Assembly: GCA_963575745.1 (NCBI GenBank)
Contig: CAUYUJ010014322.1
Span: 1 to 62,000, forward strand
DNA from: Prorocentrum cordatum
Taxonomy: Eukaryota; Sar; Dinophyceae; Prorocentrales; Prorocentraceae
Length of the DNA: 62,000 bases
Direction of reading: 5' to 3'
The translations under genes were made by a program, and so were the position numbers. The notes under the pieces were generated by a model. The model saw only the letters and a program-made list of their open reading frames with translations. It made no database searches and was not told where the DNA came from. Shown one piece after another: positions 1-11,010 of this stretch. Each line of letters begins with the position of its first letter. The stretch's first letter is position 1.

Positions 1-43
1 GAATCCGCCATGCTTCTCACGATGTTGCTGCTGGACTCCGTCT

Positions 44-120
44 CGCTGGTGGTAACCAAGCTTCGCAATTGCGTCATTGCGTTAGATGGACGCAACTGCG
101 AAGCTTGGTTACAACCAGCG
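44..120. repeat. 32-bp-arm inverted repeat (hairpin)
   Basis: Arms 44-75 and 89-120 are reverse complements with two mismatches, separated by a 13-base loop (76-88). Each arm contains AAGCTTCGCA. A separate perfect 14-bp palindrome, TCGCAACGTTGCGA, follows at 133-146. No coding sequence is associated. It could be a foldback element or the end of a larger element cut by the window edge. Confidence 0.85.
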
Positions 121-146
121 CAATGAAGCAAGTCGCAACGTTGCGA

Positions 147-1107
147 TGACCTCAGGAGCTTAGTAGCTTGGCAACCTTGGTTTCCCAGCCACCAATTTCC
201 AGAGAGCAAAATTAGCTGATTTCTCGAAAGGTGAGGCTTGGAATACTTCCAACCAAGCAGTGTTTGCGCTTGAGGGCTCGGCAGTGTTGTCTCACGTAAA
301 TCGCCAAAGATTGCAAAGGTTTTCAGTTGGTGCCTGGCCGTGAAGTGTGATGGGCACCCCGTGCGATGGTTGGCATCTCTAAGGTTTCGCCTGGTGCCTC
401 GCCGCGGGCGCCTCGTGGGCGACGCATAGCACCGCAAACTGATTGCGCCGCACAGCATATACCGCGTAGCGTATGAAACGCATTGTCAGAACATGTTTGT
501 ATTTTACTGCGCTCCCAACCCGAGCCCAAATCTATGACATCCCTCCGCGCATAGGTGTGATTCACACTACTCAGCGCGATCTTTCCTTTGCAGCTATCCG
601 ATCGTACAAATCCCAGCCAAACCCTTTTTCGACCCCGCCTGCTCATCCCTATCAAACACGACTCTGCGGAATACTCGCTATATCTAACAAGCGCACGTTC
701 CAGTCGTCGGGATACAGTAATACCATCAAGGACACGTGCGCACATGTCAAAATCACCCCAAACAGCGGTTGTCAAACAGTTATGGAAAGCGCAGTACTGC
801 TAAATTCTGTGCGCGCACTCGTTGGAACCACGTAAATACCGTGGAGGGGTTACCATCATGCCCAACGGTACGATGCGAGCCACACTCGCGCGCGTGTCGA
901 CATCCTCCAGAAATTATCGCGCACCCTCCAATTATGTTACACAAGGGGCCGCACGAAAGAGTCCCCGCGCGCGAATTTCAAAATAATTGCAAAACCCATA
1001 AAAACTCCATCATATATGCGTTCGAAAACAAGCGATACCAATAACAGGTAGGTCAACGTTTATGCGCGTGCATTCCCACGTCACCCTGATCAGCACCACC
1101 GCCCATC
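147..1107. other. no recognised gene
   Basis: Moderately AT-richer unique-looking DNA. Open frames here are short, overlap on both strands and match nothing I recognise. I see no repeat, RNA gene or splice-like coding block. Confidence 0.6.
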
Positions 1108-1316
1108 ATGATTGCCAGCGAAATTGCCCGCTATAACCAGCACCATCACAATCACGAACGTCGGCGTCAGCAAGACCACCGTCGTCATCATCGTAGTCAT
1201 CGACACCGTCGTCGGCGCTGTCACCGACATCGCCACCACCAGCACGATCACCATCACTGTCACCATCACAATCTTCATCATCATCCTCATCCCCATCAAC
1301 AGCTTCTTCCTCGCCC

Positions 1317-1397
<81 letters not shown>

Positions 1398-1855
1398 GCA
1401 TCCAGCTATTCCAGCATTCAGCATCAGCATAACATCATTCATCATATCAATCATCATCATCATCATCTCATAATGTTGATCATCATCATCATCATACATA
1501 AGCTCGCCATTATTAATCATCCTAGAACGTAACATCATCATCAATCATCATCAGCATCATCATCATCTTCATCAACATCAGTCATTATCATCAATCATCA
1601 CTATCATTCATCATCCTCATCATCACAATCAACATCAGAAGAAGCATCGTCAGCCCTCGTCAGCATAATCATCATCCATCATCATCGTGCATCATCATAC
1701 ATCATCATAGAACATCACATCATCATAGAATCAGCATCAACATCTTCAGAATCATTCATAATCACTCAATCATCCTCTCATCATCATCATCATCCCAATC
1801 ATAACTCATCCATCTCATCATCATCACCATCATCATCTACCATCTAGCATCATCT

Positions 1856-1940
<85 letters not shown>

Positions 1941-1960
1941 GCAGCATCATCATCATCTCC
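1108..1960. repeat. CAT/ATC trinucleotide-rich tract
   Basis: Imperfect CAT/ATC repeats fill about 850 bp, with two pure blocks at about 1318-1395 and 1857-1940. Frames through it give poly-His, poly-Ile or (minus) poly-Met, which are repeat artefacts and not genes. Confidence 0.9.
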
Positions 1961-2126
1961 GACGCTCGTTATCCAAAGCGCCTCAATGAATGAAGTTTGC
2001 GAGGAAAAGCTGGCCAAAAGGCTGCCTTGGCTGCCGGGCGCAGTGCATCAGAGTGAGGGGGCTGAACCGAACGGTCATTCACTGTCCCTGGGTGCGTGGC
2101 TGAAGTGGAATTCCACGAGGCGGGTT

Positions 2127-2232
2127 ATTGTTGTTGTTGTTGTTGGTTTGCTGTTGTTGTTGATGTTGTTGTTGCTGTTGTCGTTGTTGTTGTTGGTGTG
2201 GTTTGTTGCTTCTTGTTTGTTGTTTGTTCGTT
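2127..2232. repeat. TTG trinucleotide tract
   Basis: Imperfect TTG repeat over about 100 bp, AAC on the minus strand. Confidence 0.85.
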
Positions 2233-2399
2233 AATTTGTCTTGAATAATTCGACACCGTCCGCATCCCACCAGGCGGACCCCCCCCCCCAACCCCCGCCG
2301 CTAAAAAACCTACACTTTCCGGACCGCTAACCGCCTTGGCCCTCAGCACGCACCCGCGCAACCCAACCCAACAAGACCCAAGAAAGACACCATCGCCGG

Positions 2400-2842
2400 G
2401 AATCCCCACCGCGCCCCCCACCCCACGACCCACCCGCGACCCACCCCGCGACGCGACGGCGACACACCCGCGACCCACCCGCGACCCACCCCGCGAACCG
2501 CCCGCGACCCACCCCGAGACCCCCCTCTGCGACCCCCCCAGCGACCCACCCGCGACCCACCCACGACCCACCCGCGACCCACCCCGCGACCCACCCGCGA
2601 CCCACCAGCGACCCACCTGCGACCCACCGCGACCCACCCGCGACCCACCCGCGACCCACCCAATTTTTTTGGCGCCTGCGGCGGGTTTCTTTTGCATTCG
2701 TTCCAGGTGGAGAACCGGCGACCCACCCGCGACCCAAACCGCGCCCGCGACCCACCCGCGACCCACCGCGATCCACACCCGCGACCCACCCGCGACCTAC
2801 CCCCGCAGACCACCCGCGACCCACCGCGACCCACCACAACGT
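2400..2842. repeat. 11-bp minisatellite, unit GACCCACCCGC
   Basis: The unit GACCCACCCGC recurs nearly head to tail at about 2405-2660 and 2715-2842, with some shortened or altered units, broken once by a fixed module at 2671. Because 11 is not a multiple of 3, the minus strand is open in all frames as an 11-residue Gly/Trp/Arg-rich repeat, which explains the long frames here. Not a gene on present evidence. Confidence 0.9.
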
Positions 2843-3275
2843 TTCGGCGCCTTGCGGGCGGGCTTATTTTTTTTTCCTACGTTTTTGCATTCGTTCCAGG
2901 TGTAGAACCTGCGACCCACGCGCGACCCAAACCGCGTTCACTGTACAAATAAATATTTGCGGCGCCTGCGGCGGGCTGCTTTTGAATTCCTTCCAGGTGG
3001 AAGTGGAGAGCCCGCGACCCACCCCCGACCCAAACTACGCTCACTGAACAAACTAAAACTTCGGCGCCTGCGGCGGGTTTCTTTTGTATTCGTTCCAGGT
3101 GGAGAACCTGCGACCCAAACCGCATTAGTGTACAAATCAGAATGTTCGGCGCCTGCGGCAGGCTGTTTTTGAATTCCTTCCAAGTGGAGGTGGAACGCCC
3201 GCGACCCACCCGCGACCCAAACTACGTTCACTGAGCGTTCACTGAACGAGCCAAACAAGGTTCACTGAACGGCTC
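2662..3275. repeat. five copies of a GGCGCCTGCGGCGGG module
   Basis: A module of about 60 bp begins with GGCGCCTGCGGCGGG at 2671, 2846 (variant), 2961, 3063 and 3148. It continues through a T-rich CTTTTG part and TTCCAGGTGGAG, and is followed by one or a few units of the adjoining 11-bp minisatellite and then a TCACTGNACAAA tail. Spacing varies (175, 115, 102 and 85 bp) because the number of minisatellite units between modules differs. The module and the 11-mer therefore form one compound repeat. Confidence 0.85.
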
Positions 3276-3591
3276 GACGCTCGCGTCGCCCGCGCCCGCC
3301 CCCTCACTTTCATCCGCAACTGCGGGGTGCTACGCGTTCTCTCCCGCGCCGCCTCAACGATTGGGAGCTCTTAGCCCGGAGAAAACTGTTCGCGAGGGTG
3401 GGGGGATAGAGCGAGAAAGCTGCATATCAGTTCCTTCTACCATCTTAGCCGCTGCGCTCGCATAATATCCGACGTTTTCTCCAAAACATCCCATGTGCGA
3501 AGCTTGCAAGGAAAGGCGGGCCGAACGGCGGCCTGGGCTGCAGGGCGCAGCGGCATTTTCATCGCCGCGCCGCCTCAAAGACAGAGAGCTC

Positions 3592-4450
3592 TCAATCCAC
3601 TCCAACTTTACCGTGATTGCCGCGTTTGACATATGCTTCTTGCGCCCTAGCATGTTGGTAACATAGTAACCCGACACCCCATGCATCTGGAGCGGGTTGG
3701 GCAGGGCGCAGGGCGCGTTGCCGGCCGTCTGCCAGCGCGCGGGCGAAGGACGACGCAGCCGAGCCCATCTGGAGATAGCGACGCAGCGACAATGCCTTCT
3801 CCCAGCGCCTTCGGTGCTCCAACAGGCCCAGACCCTGAAGCGGGCGAAAATCATGGATGGCCCCGCCTCCCCACAGCGAGCCCAGCGCGCGCGGCAAGTC
3901 GCTGATGCCGACGAGGCCATGGGGGACATGAACCTGCGAGCGGCCCCGCGCGACAGCCGCGGGCGCAGCCCCGCCGTCGGGGGAAGGGGGCCGAAAACGC
4001 ACCCCATCTAGTTCAGCGGCGCAGGACCGTCGATCAGGACGCCCTGGAACGTTGACCCTCAGCCGGATGCCTTAGCCGAGAGCAGCGCGAGCACGCCTCC
4101 GTCGACGTGACCTCCCAGGTCCCCAAGCAAGACGGGGCGCTGCCCGAAGGCATTCGCGACCTCGCTGGGCCGCAACAGCAAGTGGAAGGCGAGGAGGAGG
4201 GCGAGGCACGCTGCTGCCCCGTCACATCCCTGCGTCTATGCAGCCACGGACAGGGCCAAGATCACCCACACAGGCACGGGCGCCCGCGCCTCGACCGACT
4301 CGAGGTTGCGCCAGCGAGCCACCGCGGCCCACGCCAGTCGCAGTTGGCCGCGGGTCTGCGGCCGCGGGAACTGCGCGCCAACGAAAGTCTCCGACCCCCC
4401 GGAGTAGGGCGCCCTCGCATCGCACAGGCACTGACTGTCGACGACGAGGG
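3592..4450 (-). pseudogene. tyrosine recombinase of a YR retroelement (broken)
   Basis: Remains of a tyrosine recombinase, the DNA strand-exchange enzyme that integrates DIRS-like retroelements. Read on the minus strand, a core-binding-like stretch (RGQLRLAWAAVARW, about 4350-4310) leads to a hydrophobic helix and the box I motif LLLRPSEV, whose catalytic Arg codon is at 4170-4172. The C-terminal part has RRRWEKALSLRRYLQMG, giving the Trp and the nucleophilic Tyr (codon 3775-3777). An in-frame TAG lies at 4236-4238, and a frameshift or stop follows LSAKASG near 4075. The box II His/Arg pair was not identified. It is downstream of the methyltransferase-like and RT remnants on the same strand, in the same order as the element at the right end of the window. 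Certainly inactive as it stands. Confidence 0.65.
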
Positions 4451-4459
4451 TGGCATTGA

Positions 4460-5537
4460 GCAGCGCGATGTCACGCGCGCCATCGCCGAGGCGAGGTGGG
4501 CCATGATCCTGGCGCCAGCTGCCCCACTTATCAATAATGTTAATGCACTTGCGAAAATCGCAGGCTCGGCCGTCACTTCGAGGTCCCGCCCAGGCCGCGA
4601 GGTCGCCCGGCGCGAGAGCGAGCCTCGATGCCCCGGGGGGGCCCCCTGGGAACACCAGACAGCTGCAGGACATCCCGAGGAGTATCAGCAGCGCGGCGAG
4701 CGTCAACTGGCGTCGAGTGGCGCGGCCACCGCATCGCACCACTCGCTGGAGTGCGCCGCTGCCACCTCCGTCAGGCGCCGCCAGACGCCGTCGCCGCGCT
4801 CGACGCCGCCCTCCAGGACGAGGCAGTCTCAGCCGCGGTCGCGACGCCGCGCCGGCAGAAGCAAAAACGGCCACCGCTCCATCCAGGCGGCGGTCTTTCG
4901 CCAGCGCCTGCCCCGCGCGCGCCAGCCCACGACGCGCTCGCAGAGCGGGCCCGCGCAAAGGGCCCCCATGGAGCTCCAGGAACGCCCGCTGAAGGGGTTG
5001 TCGGGACTGCCCCCGGGACTTCACGCACTTGCTGCCGAGGACCTGCTCGGGGCGTTGCCGCGGCCCCCACGGCCGCCGGCGCGTCCGGGAGGGCCGCGAG
5101 CGCCGGGCCACGAAGCGCGGGAAGATCCCGCAGGGCGGCCCAAAGGCGGCTGCCACCGGCCTGATCTTCACGACGAGCTCGGTCTCCTGGGCGAGCACAT
5201 CGGAGTCGGCGAGGTCGTCGAGCGGCCCGCGATGCGCGCCGCGGCTCTCGACGATCCACCCGCGGCGCTCCAGGGCTGCGCTCGGGGGGGCCCATGTCCC
5301 GCCGAAAGCGTCGCGGGCGACGGGCGGGCGGCGCCCCGCGACCGAGCGACGCGCGCGCACGGCCCAGTCCCCGAGCTTCTCGGCGACGGCGATGAACTCC
5401 GCGATCTCAAGAGAACGGGGCGGTCTGGCGTCGCGCACCTCAGCTCTTCTCGCTGGGTCGCCCGTAGCATTGCGGGCGCTGCGCGCCCAGGCGGACATGA
5501 GAGAGAATCGTGCGAACAGAAACTTCGGGGGAATCAT
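4460..5537 (-). pseudogene. methyltransferase-like segment of the same YR element
   Basis: A long minus-strand frame contains FGPPCGIFPRF, with the PPC codons at 5130-5138, followed by an Arg-rich stretch. This matches the position and surroundings of the PPC motif (cytosine-C5 methyltransferase motif IV, catalytic Cys) in the better copy at 61.5 kb, where CAPPCATFSVAR is followed by a similar Arg-rich run. Upstream, LEIAEFIAVAEKLGDW and DDLADSDVLAQ look coding. The SAM-binding motif and the later motifs are not clear, so this is a decayed domain. The call rests mainly on parallel order with the other element. Confidence 0.45.
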
Positions 5538-5819
5538 GGAGAGGATCCTGTCCTGGATCCTTCAGGACGACCGCCATCGGACAACAAACGCCTGTCATGT
5601 GCATCTGTGGTCCTTGACCGCCCATTTGACCAGCGACCCGAGGGCGACGTCCTCCTGCGCGTTGATGTGGAGACGTCCTGAGAACCCATGGCTAAGCAGG
5701 GTGATCAACTGCTTGGGCCATATCAGGAACGCAGGGGGGGGGTCGCCACGCCCCCCACCCCCCCACCCCCAGGACCTCGAGGAGCTCATCAGGATCCGGG
5801 GGCCCGCATGGCTCAAGAC

Positions 5820-6577
5820 TCACCGCGCCTGTCCGCCGAGGAGTCGAGGAGCTCGCGCCCAGAGCCAGACCGCCTCCACCACGCTGAGCGGCGCCGACGC
5901 GACTCCCCCGACGACAAGGGCGGCGCCCGAGGCGAAGTTCTGCTGAACCACAGCTGAGTCGAGCGAGCTCTGGACCAACGGACACAAGAGGACCAATCCG
6001 ATCAGCTCAATGACCACCGCATTCGGGAGCCTGCTTTAAGCTGCGGAACCACTCCGGGCACGCGCAGCCACGCGTGAAGCTTGTCCACGAAGCGCATGGC
6101 TGCCCGGCAAAATGTCAGATGCTAAACCCAGCGCCCGGCCAGCCTCCTCATGGGCGCGACTTACGCGGCGCCGACAAGGATGACGCATGCGGTGTGATTA
6201 ATCACGCCGAATTGCTTGACCATCAAGACTTCTCCGCCGACGTCGCGCCGCTCCGAAGGGAGCCCGCCTCCACGGGCGACTGCGCGCGGCTGGCCCAGGG
6301 TCGCCCTCTCCCCCTTTGCCTCGATGCCGACGTGGTCGCGCGTTTGGCACCTGTGGCGGACTCGCTGGAGAGCTGCCGGGCGGATTGGATCGGAGGCGCC
6401 GGGGCCGTCGCAAAGCCAGATGACCATGCGGTCGTCGGAGTAGACCCCCTCCGCGACTCGACCCAAAGGCGGGGCCCGACCGCGGGCGAGCCCCCCCCCA
6501 TCGCGGAGGCACCCCGCGGATCGCGGGCAGCGCGAACGCGCGATCTGGGCCGCCTCCGAGGCCTCCTGGCCCCTCAT
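5820..6577 (-). pseudogene. reverse transcriptase and RNase H start of the YR element (remnant)
   Basis: At 6431-6442 the minus strand encodes YSDD within GVYSDDRMVIW, the form expected of the RT catalytic motif C (YxDD). It is followed by a GIEAKGERATLG stretch that resembles the segment after the catalytic box. Further on (5820-6017) a frame reading ELIGLVLLCPLVQSSL then VVQQNFASGAALVVGGV aligns in position with the VVCSDAS start of RNase H in the 62-kb element, but the first catalytic Asp is not preserved. The frames are broken between these parts. The call depends on order (RT, RNase H start, PPC segment, recombinase) more than on any single motif. Confidence 0.4.
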
Positions 6578-6599
6578 CTCAGGCGCAGCCGGCTAGGGC

Positions 6600-8952
6600 C
6601 GGCGAGGCCCTGGCGCGGCGTCGCCGACGGAGTCCAGGGAACCGAGAGCGGTTCCCTGGACTCGTGCGTCTGGCCGCAGCAAGTGGTAGGCGACCTCCAC
6701 CCCGGGGGCGCAGCCTCGAGCTTCGGAGAGGCGGACCTGGCGGCCAGGATCACTGGGGCAAAAGGCGCCGCGGGCCTCCTGGCGCTCAGCAGGCCAGAGA
6801 AGCGGCCAGCCCGCGTCGACGCCGCGGCCGCCGCCGAGCTCGGCTGCGACGCGGCCGGGGTGCCGCGGGCCGCGGCGCTCCGCGGCAGGCAGGATCAGCT
6901 CCGGGCGCCTCGGAGACTACGTGACCACGGGCGCTTCTGGGAGATGCTAGTGTCTCTTCGCGGGCGCCCCAGGCCCGGGCAGCCCGACCTCTTCGACACC
7001 AGGATCGGAAGTTCTCGAAGGCCACGCAGCAGTCGGCGAATCGAACGGCTCCGGGAGGCCGGCCCGGCCGATCCCCAGTCTCCCGGACCCGGAGCGGGCA
7101 GGGCGGCGAGAGGCCTGGCGCGCCCCGCGGAGCTGCCTCGGCCGCCCACATGCGCGATCGAGGCCGAAGCTCTCGAGAACGCCCTCGAGGGGAGGGAGGG
7201 GGGGGGGGGGGGGGGGCGCCGGCGAGGACCGCGGCAACGAGAGCTGCGTCTGGGACACGAAGGCCAATACGCGAGCCAACCTGGAAGAGCACGAGGGCGG
7301 CAGCGGCGGAAGGGGAGGCGCATTATCGTCTCAATATGGGACCGACAATTTATGGGAACGCCGAGCGAGGCCAGCTCAGGAGACGGGCCTTCGTCGTCTA
7401 CCCTTGCGAGTCCACCTTCGCGGGCCGCCGTTGACTCGGTGATCTGCGCGCTTTTTGTCAACCGGCCTGCAGACCTCGTTCTGCGCTTTCCTCGAGACGG
7501 GGGTCTCCAAATTCGCCCCGGCGGAGCGCCGCGCCCCCCGGCCTTGTCCAGGGCTGCCCGTGCATCGCGGGCCTCCCCGCGAATGGCTCGAATGGAACTG
7601 CACCGCGGTCGCCGGAAAAACACGCGCGGCGGCTGCCGGCGAGGCGCTGGCGGCGCTGGGCCATCGCGCCCGTCGCCCACCGCCCGGGCGCCCCGAGAGC
7701 GGGGCGGCGGCGCCCTGTCCCGCGGCGCCCTCGACCGAGAGGCAACGGCAGCTGGCGCGACAGCTTGGCGACCAGCTTCCTGGCCGCTGCCTCGTTCAAG
7801 AGACCATGTCGCTCCTAACAGGCGGCGTCGCTGGCGCCCGTCGGGCCGCGACGGAGCCCATGGGCGATTCGCGCCTTGGATGCAGCGCGCACTTCGCGGA
7901 GCCTTTCACCCTCGCCCCGGCCGGCCTCAGCGCCCCGCTCGGGGGGGCGACGATGCTCCAGGAGCCCGTTGCGCCGCCCCAGCACGGCATCATCTTCCGC
8001 GCGCCGTGCGCCTTCGATCTCGAGCTGAATCGCCCCCCAATCACCTTCCCCCCATGCGCATGCGCGTGGGCCACTGGGCCTCGGCAGCCGCGCATGTGAT
8101 GCGCGGCCCATGCGGCTCGCGCGGCCAGAAGATCTCGGCGCCGCGCGGGCCCCCCGGGCGCCGGGCTCTCCGGCGCGGAGGAGACGGGCGACCACGGGCT
8201 GAGGGTGAACGCCGAGAGGCGGCGGCGCAACTGCTTGGAGAAGTCATTGGGAGAAGTCCTCCGCGAGCGCGCTGTCGCCGCAAAGACCCCCAGCGGCCGA
8301 CGCGCCCACCTCGCGCGGCTGCCCCCCCCCCACGCGCGCGCTCGGCAATTCGCGGAGCTGCTCCACCTGCAGGGTGGGCTCGTCCTCCTTCACCTGCTCG
8401 GGGCCGCCGACCTTCCCTAATGCCCGCGGCGTCGCCAGCTGGATGGCCCTGTCCGCGTCGCGGCCGCCCGCCTCGACGAGCGCCCCGAGGTCGAGGTCGG
8501 CCGTCCTCTGCGGAGCCGCGCGGATGACATGCTCGCGCGGGGGCGGTCCGTCGGCCCGCAGGGGCGGCCCGCGCGCCGTCGCCGAGGCCTGCTCTGCCGC
8601 CCTGTTCTGGGCGGGCGCCGGGGCGGGCCGCGGCCCCGGCAGCTGCGCCGCCGCTCTGGGCGGCGCTGCCGGCGAGCTCCGAGAGCGGGGCCAGCTCGGG
8701 GCGAGACGGGGGGCGCAGGCGCCAGCGCGCCCAGGGCGGGCCCGGGCTAGAGGAGCGACCCCGCGGCAGCAGGGGGCGCTGAAACAGGTGCGAGGGCGCG
8801 GGCCTCCTCGCCCCTCCTCTCGACCTGGTCGATTCGGCTCGAGCAATCCCTCGGCTGGCCGCCGATGGCACCCGGCAGCTCGCCCCTGAACCCTGAGGTC
8901 CACAGGGGCTGTTTTCCAGTCCCAAGCTTATGTTGATCATGATACAGCGCAA
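6600..8952 (-). other. unassigned coding-like sequence upstream of the YR element
   Basis: Very GC-rich. Minus-strand stretches look more protein-like than their plus-strand shadows, for example DLDLGALVEAGGRDADRAIQ and EQVKEDEPTLQVEQLREL (about 8330-8480), GDWGAIQLEIEGARRAEDDA (about 8010), and ETPVSRKAQNEVCRPVDKKR (about 7480). They lie in different frames. They could be the gag-like first region of the element or exons of a host gene. I cannot name a family. The 817-residue plus-strand frame at 6074-8527 is most likely antisense. Confidence 0.25.
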
Positions 8953-9777
8953 GAACTATTACAAGAGTCTTCTTAAAATACCATAATTAAATATTCTACC
9001 GAATTTTATGTTCGGCATTGTGTCCATACGAATTCATAGATAGCAAGTAGTGCAGCCAGCAGCACGAGCAGGGCGAATCCATTCGGCATCGCCGACCCAT
9101 TCATTGGAAACGACCACGGCTCGGTTGGGCGGGTTGGATAGCAGTGGAGAACACGGCGCGCATCAACTGCGCACAGTATTGCCAAAGACATTTCGCGCGA
9201 AACATCCCGAGCGCGGGTGGAGGGGTGACGAGGGGGCGCGGGGCGGCCCTTTGGGGGCGGATCCCGAGGCCGAGGAGAACGGAAGACGGGTGCCAGGGCA
9301 GCCAGGGGGCAGGAAGGACACATCAAACTCATCAGCGCCCCGTGCACATATGTCAAGGCGGGTTTCATTGTACGTCTCCCCTCTTCCATGTCGAGGAGGG
9401 GCCCGCCTCCCCGCGACCCCCAAATTGCACCTTGGCGGGGCGATTCGCCATCCATATGATCGCCCCAGCAGGCTTCGGCGGGAGGGCCAAAACCATCGAC
9501 GTCGCATTGGCGCTGGACCGCGCAATTTGTTGTAGGGAAGGGGCGCAATTTTAGCACCCGCCCCCGCTTGCGATCGCCATTCTCCAATATACCCCCCACG
9601 TTTTGATAAATGCCCGAAGGAAGGGGGCCACGACGCAAAGAGGAAACCCCCAGAAGGAACCGAAACAGTTCACAAGACACCCCCGAGAGACCCCCGAGCG
9701 ACCATGAGAAACCCCCCCGACGCACCCACTGCGCTCGACGGGACCCCCAGGACCTCCAAGATGCCCTCAAGACGTTC
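8605..9777. repeat. 1,173-bp tandem duplication, copy 1
   Basis: Identical to the adjacent copy 2 at an offset of 1,173 bases with about four differences seen by eye, for example TTTGTTG here and TTTTTTG there near 9528/10701. The duplicated unit ends in about 170 bp of the 10-11-bp CCCCGAGA-type quasi-repeat. No gene is recognised inside it. Confidence 0.92.
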
Positions 9778-10950
9778 TTCTGGGCGGGCGCCGGGGCGGG
9801 CCGCGGCCCCGGCAGCTGCGCCGCCGCTCTGGGCGGCGCTGCCGGCGAGCTCCGAGAGCGGGGCCAGCTCGGGGCGAGACGGGGGGCGCAGGCGCCAGCG
9901 CGCCCAGGGCGGGCCCGGGCTAGAGGAGCGACCCCGCGGCAGCAGGGGGCGCTGAAACAGGTGCGAGGGCGCGGGCCTCCTCGCCCCTCCTCTCGACCTG
10001 GTCGATTCGGCTCGAGCAATCCCTCGGCTGGCCGCCGATGGCACCCGGCAGCTCGCCCCTGAACCCTGAGGTCCACAGGGGCTGTTTTCCAGTCCCAAGC
10101 TTATGTTGATCATGATACAGCGCAAGAACTATTACAAGAGTCTTTTTAAAATACCATAATTAAATATTCTACCGAATTTTATGTTCGGCATTGTGTCCAT
10201 ACGAATTCATAGATAGCAAGTAGTGCAGCCAGCAGCACGAGCAGGGCGAATCCATTCGGCATCGCCGACCCATTCATTGGAAACGACCACGGCTCGGTTG
10301 GGCGGGTTGGATAGCAGTGGAGAACACGGCGCGCATCAACTGCGCACAGTATTGCCAAAGACATTTCGCGCGAAACATCCCGAGCGCGGGTGGAGGGGTG
10401 ACGAGGGGGCGCGGGGCGGCCCTTTGGGGGCGGATCCCGAGGCCGAGGAGAACGGAAGACGGGTGCCAGGGCAGCCAGGGGGCAGGAAGGACACATCAAA
10501 CTCATCAGCGCCCCGTGCACATATGTCAAGGCGGGTTTCATTGTACGTCTCCCCTCTTCCATGTCGAGGAGGGGCCCGCCTCCCCGCGACCCCCAAATTG
10601 CACCTTGGCGGGGCGATTCGCCATCCATATGATCGCCCCAGCAGGCTTCGGCGGGAGGGCCAAAACCATCGACGTCGCATTGGCGCTGGACCGCGCAATT
10701 TTTTGTAGGGAAGGGGCGCAATTTTAGCACCCGCCCCCGCTTGCGATCGCCATTCTCCAATATACCCCCCACGTTTTGATAAATGCCCGAAGGAAGGGGG
10801 CCACGACGCAAAGAGGAAACCCCCAGAAGGAACCGAAACAGTTCACAAGACACCCCCGAGAGACCCCCGAGCGACCATGAGAAACCCCCCCGACGCACCC
10901 ACTGCGCTCGACGAGACCCCCAGGACCTCCAAGATGCCCCCAAGACGTTC
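9778..10950. repeat. 1,173-bp tandem duplication, copy 2
   Basis: Second copy, directly abutting the first. The junction at 9777/9778 is GACGTTC followed by TTCTGGG, and the copy ends at GACGTTC (10944-10950), after which the sequence diverges. The near-identity implies a recent event or an assembly duplication. Confidence 0.92.
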
Positions 10951-11010
10951 TGAGGGGAACGCAAGAAGCTTTCACGAGACGTCTAAAGAGACTCCGAGAG
11001 GCATCAAACA
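10783..11010. repeat. 10-11-bp quasi-repeat, short block
   Basis: CCCCGAGA/CCCCCAAGA-type motifs recur about every 10-11 bases, the same style as the long arrays at 42.7-50.7 kb in their reverse orientation. The equivalent block in copy 1 is 9610-9777. Confidence 0.5.

Noticed and set aside
1090-1473. poly-His, poly-Ile and poly-Met frames
   Set aside because: Translations of a CAT trinucleotide microsatellite.
3347-3600. repeated CGCGCCGCCTCAA ... GAGCTCT motifs at about 3347 and 3566, considered as LTRs
   Set aside because: Similarity covers only about 30 bases with mismatches, and no terminal TG/CA or primer-binding site is visible.
4107-5681. 524-residue plus-strand open frame
   Set aside because: Antisense to the methyltransferase-like and recombinase segments. 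No recognisable motif.
5806-5816. ATGGCTCAAG resembling the end of the dinoflagellate spliced leader
   Set aside because: Only nine bases agree and the rest of the leader is absent, so this is expected by chance.
6074-8527. 817-residue plus-strand open frame
   Set aside because: Very high GC leaves all frames open. The protein is Arg/Pro/Ala-rich without motifs, and the minus strand carries more protein-like segments, including the RT and recombinase parts downstream.
9006-10076. 356-residue minus frame spanning the tandem duplication junction
   Set aside because: It exists only because two identical copies abut. No motif, and the composition is that of noncoding quasi-repeat.
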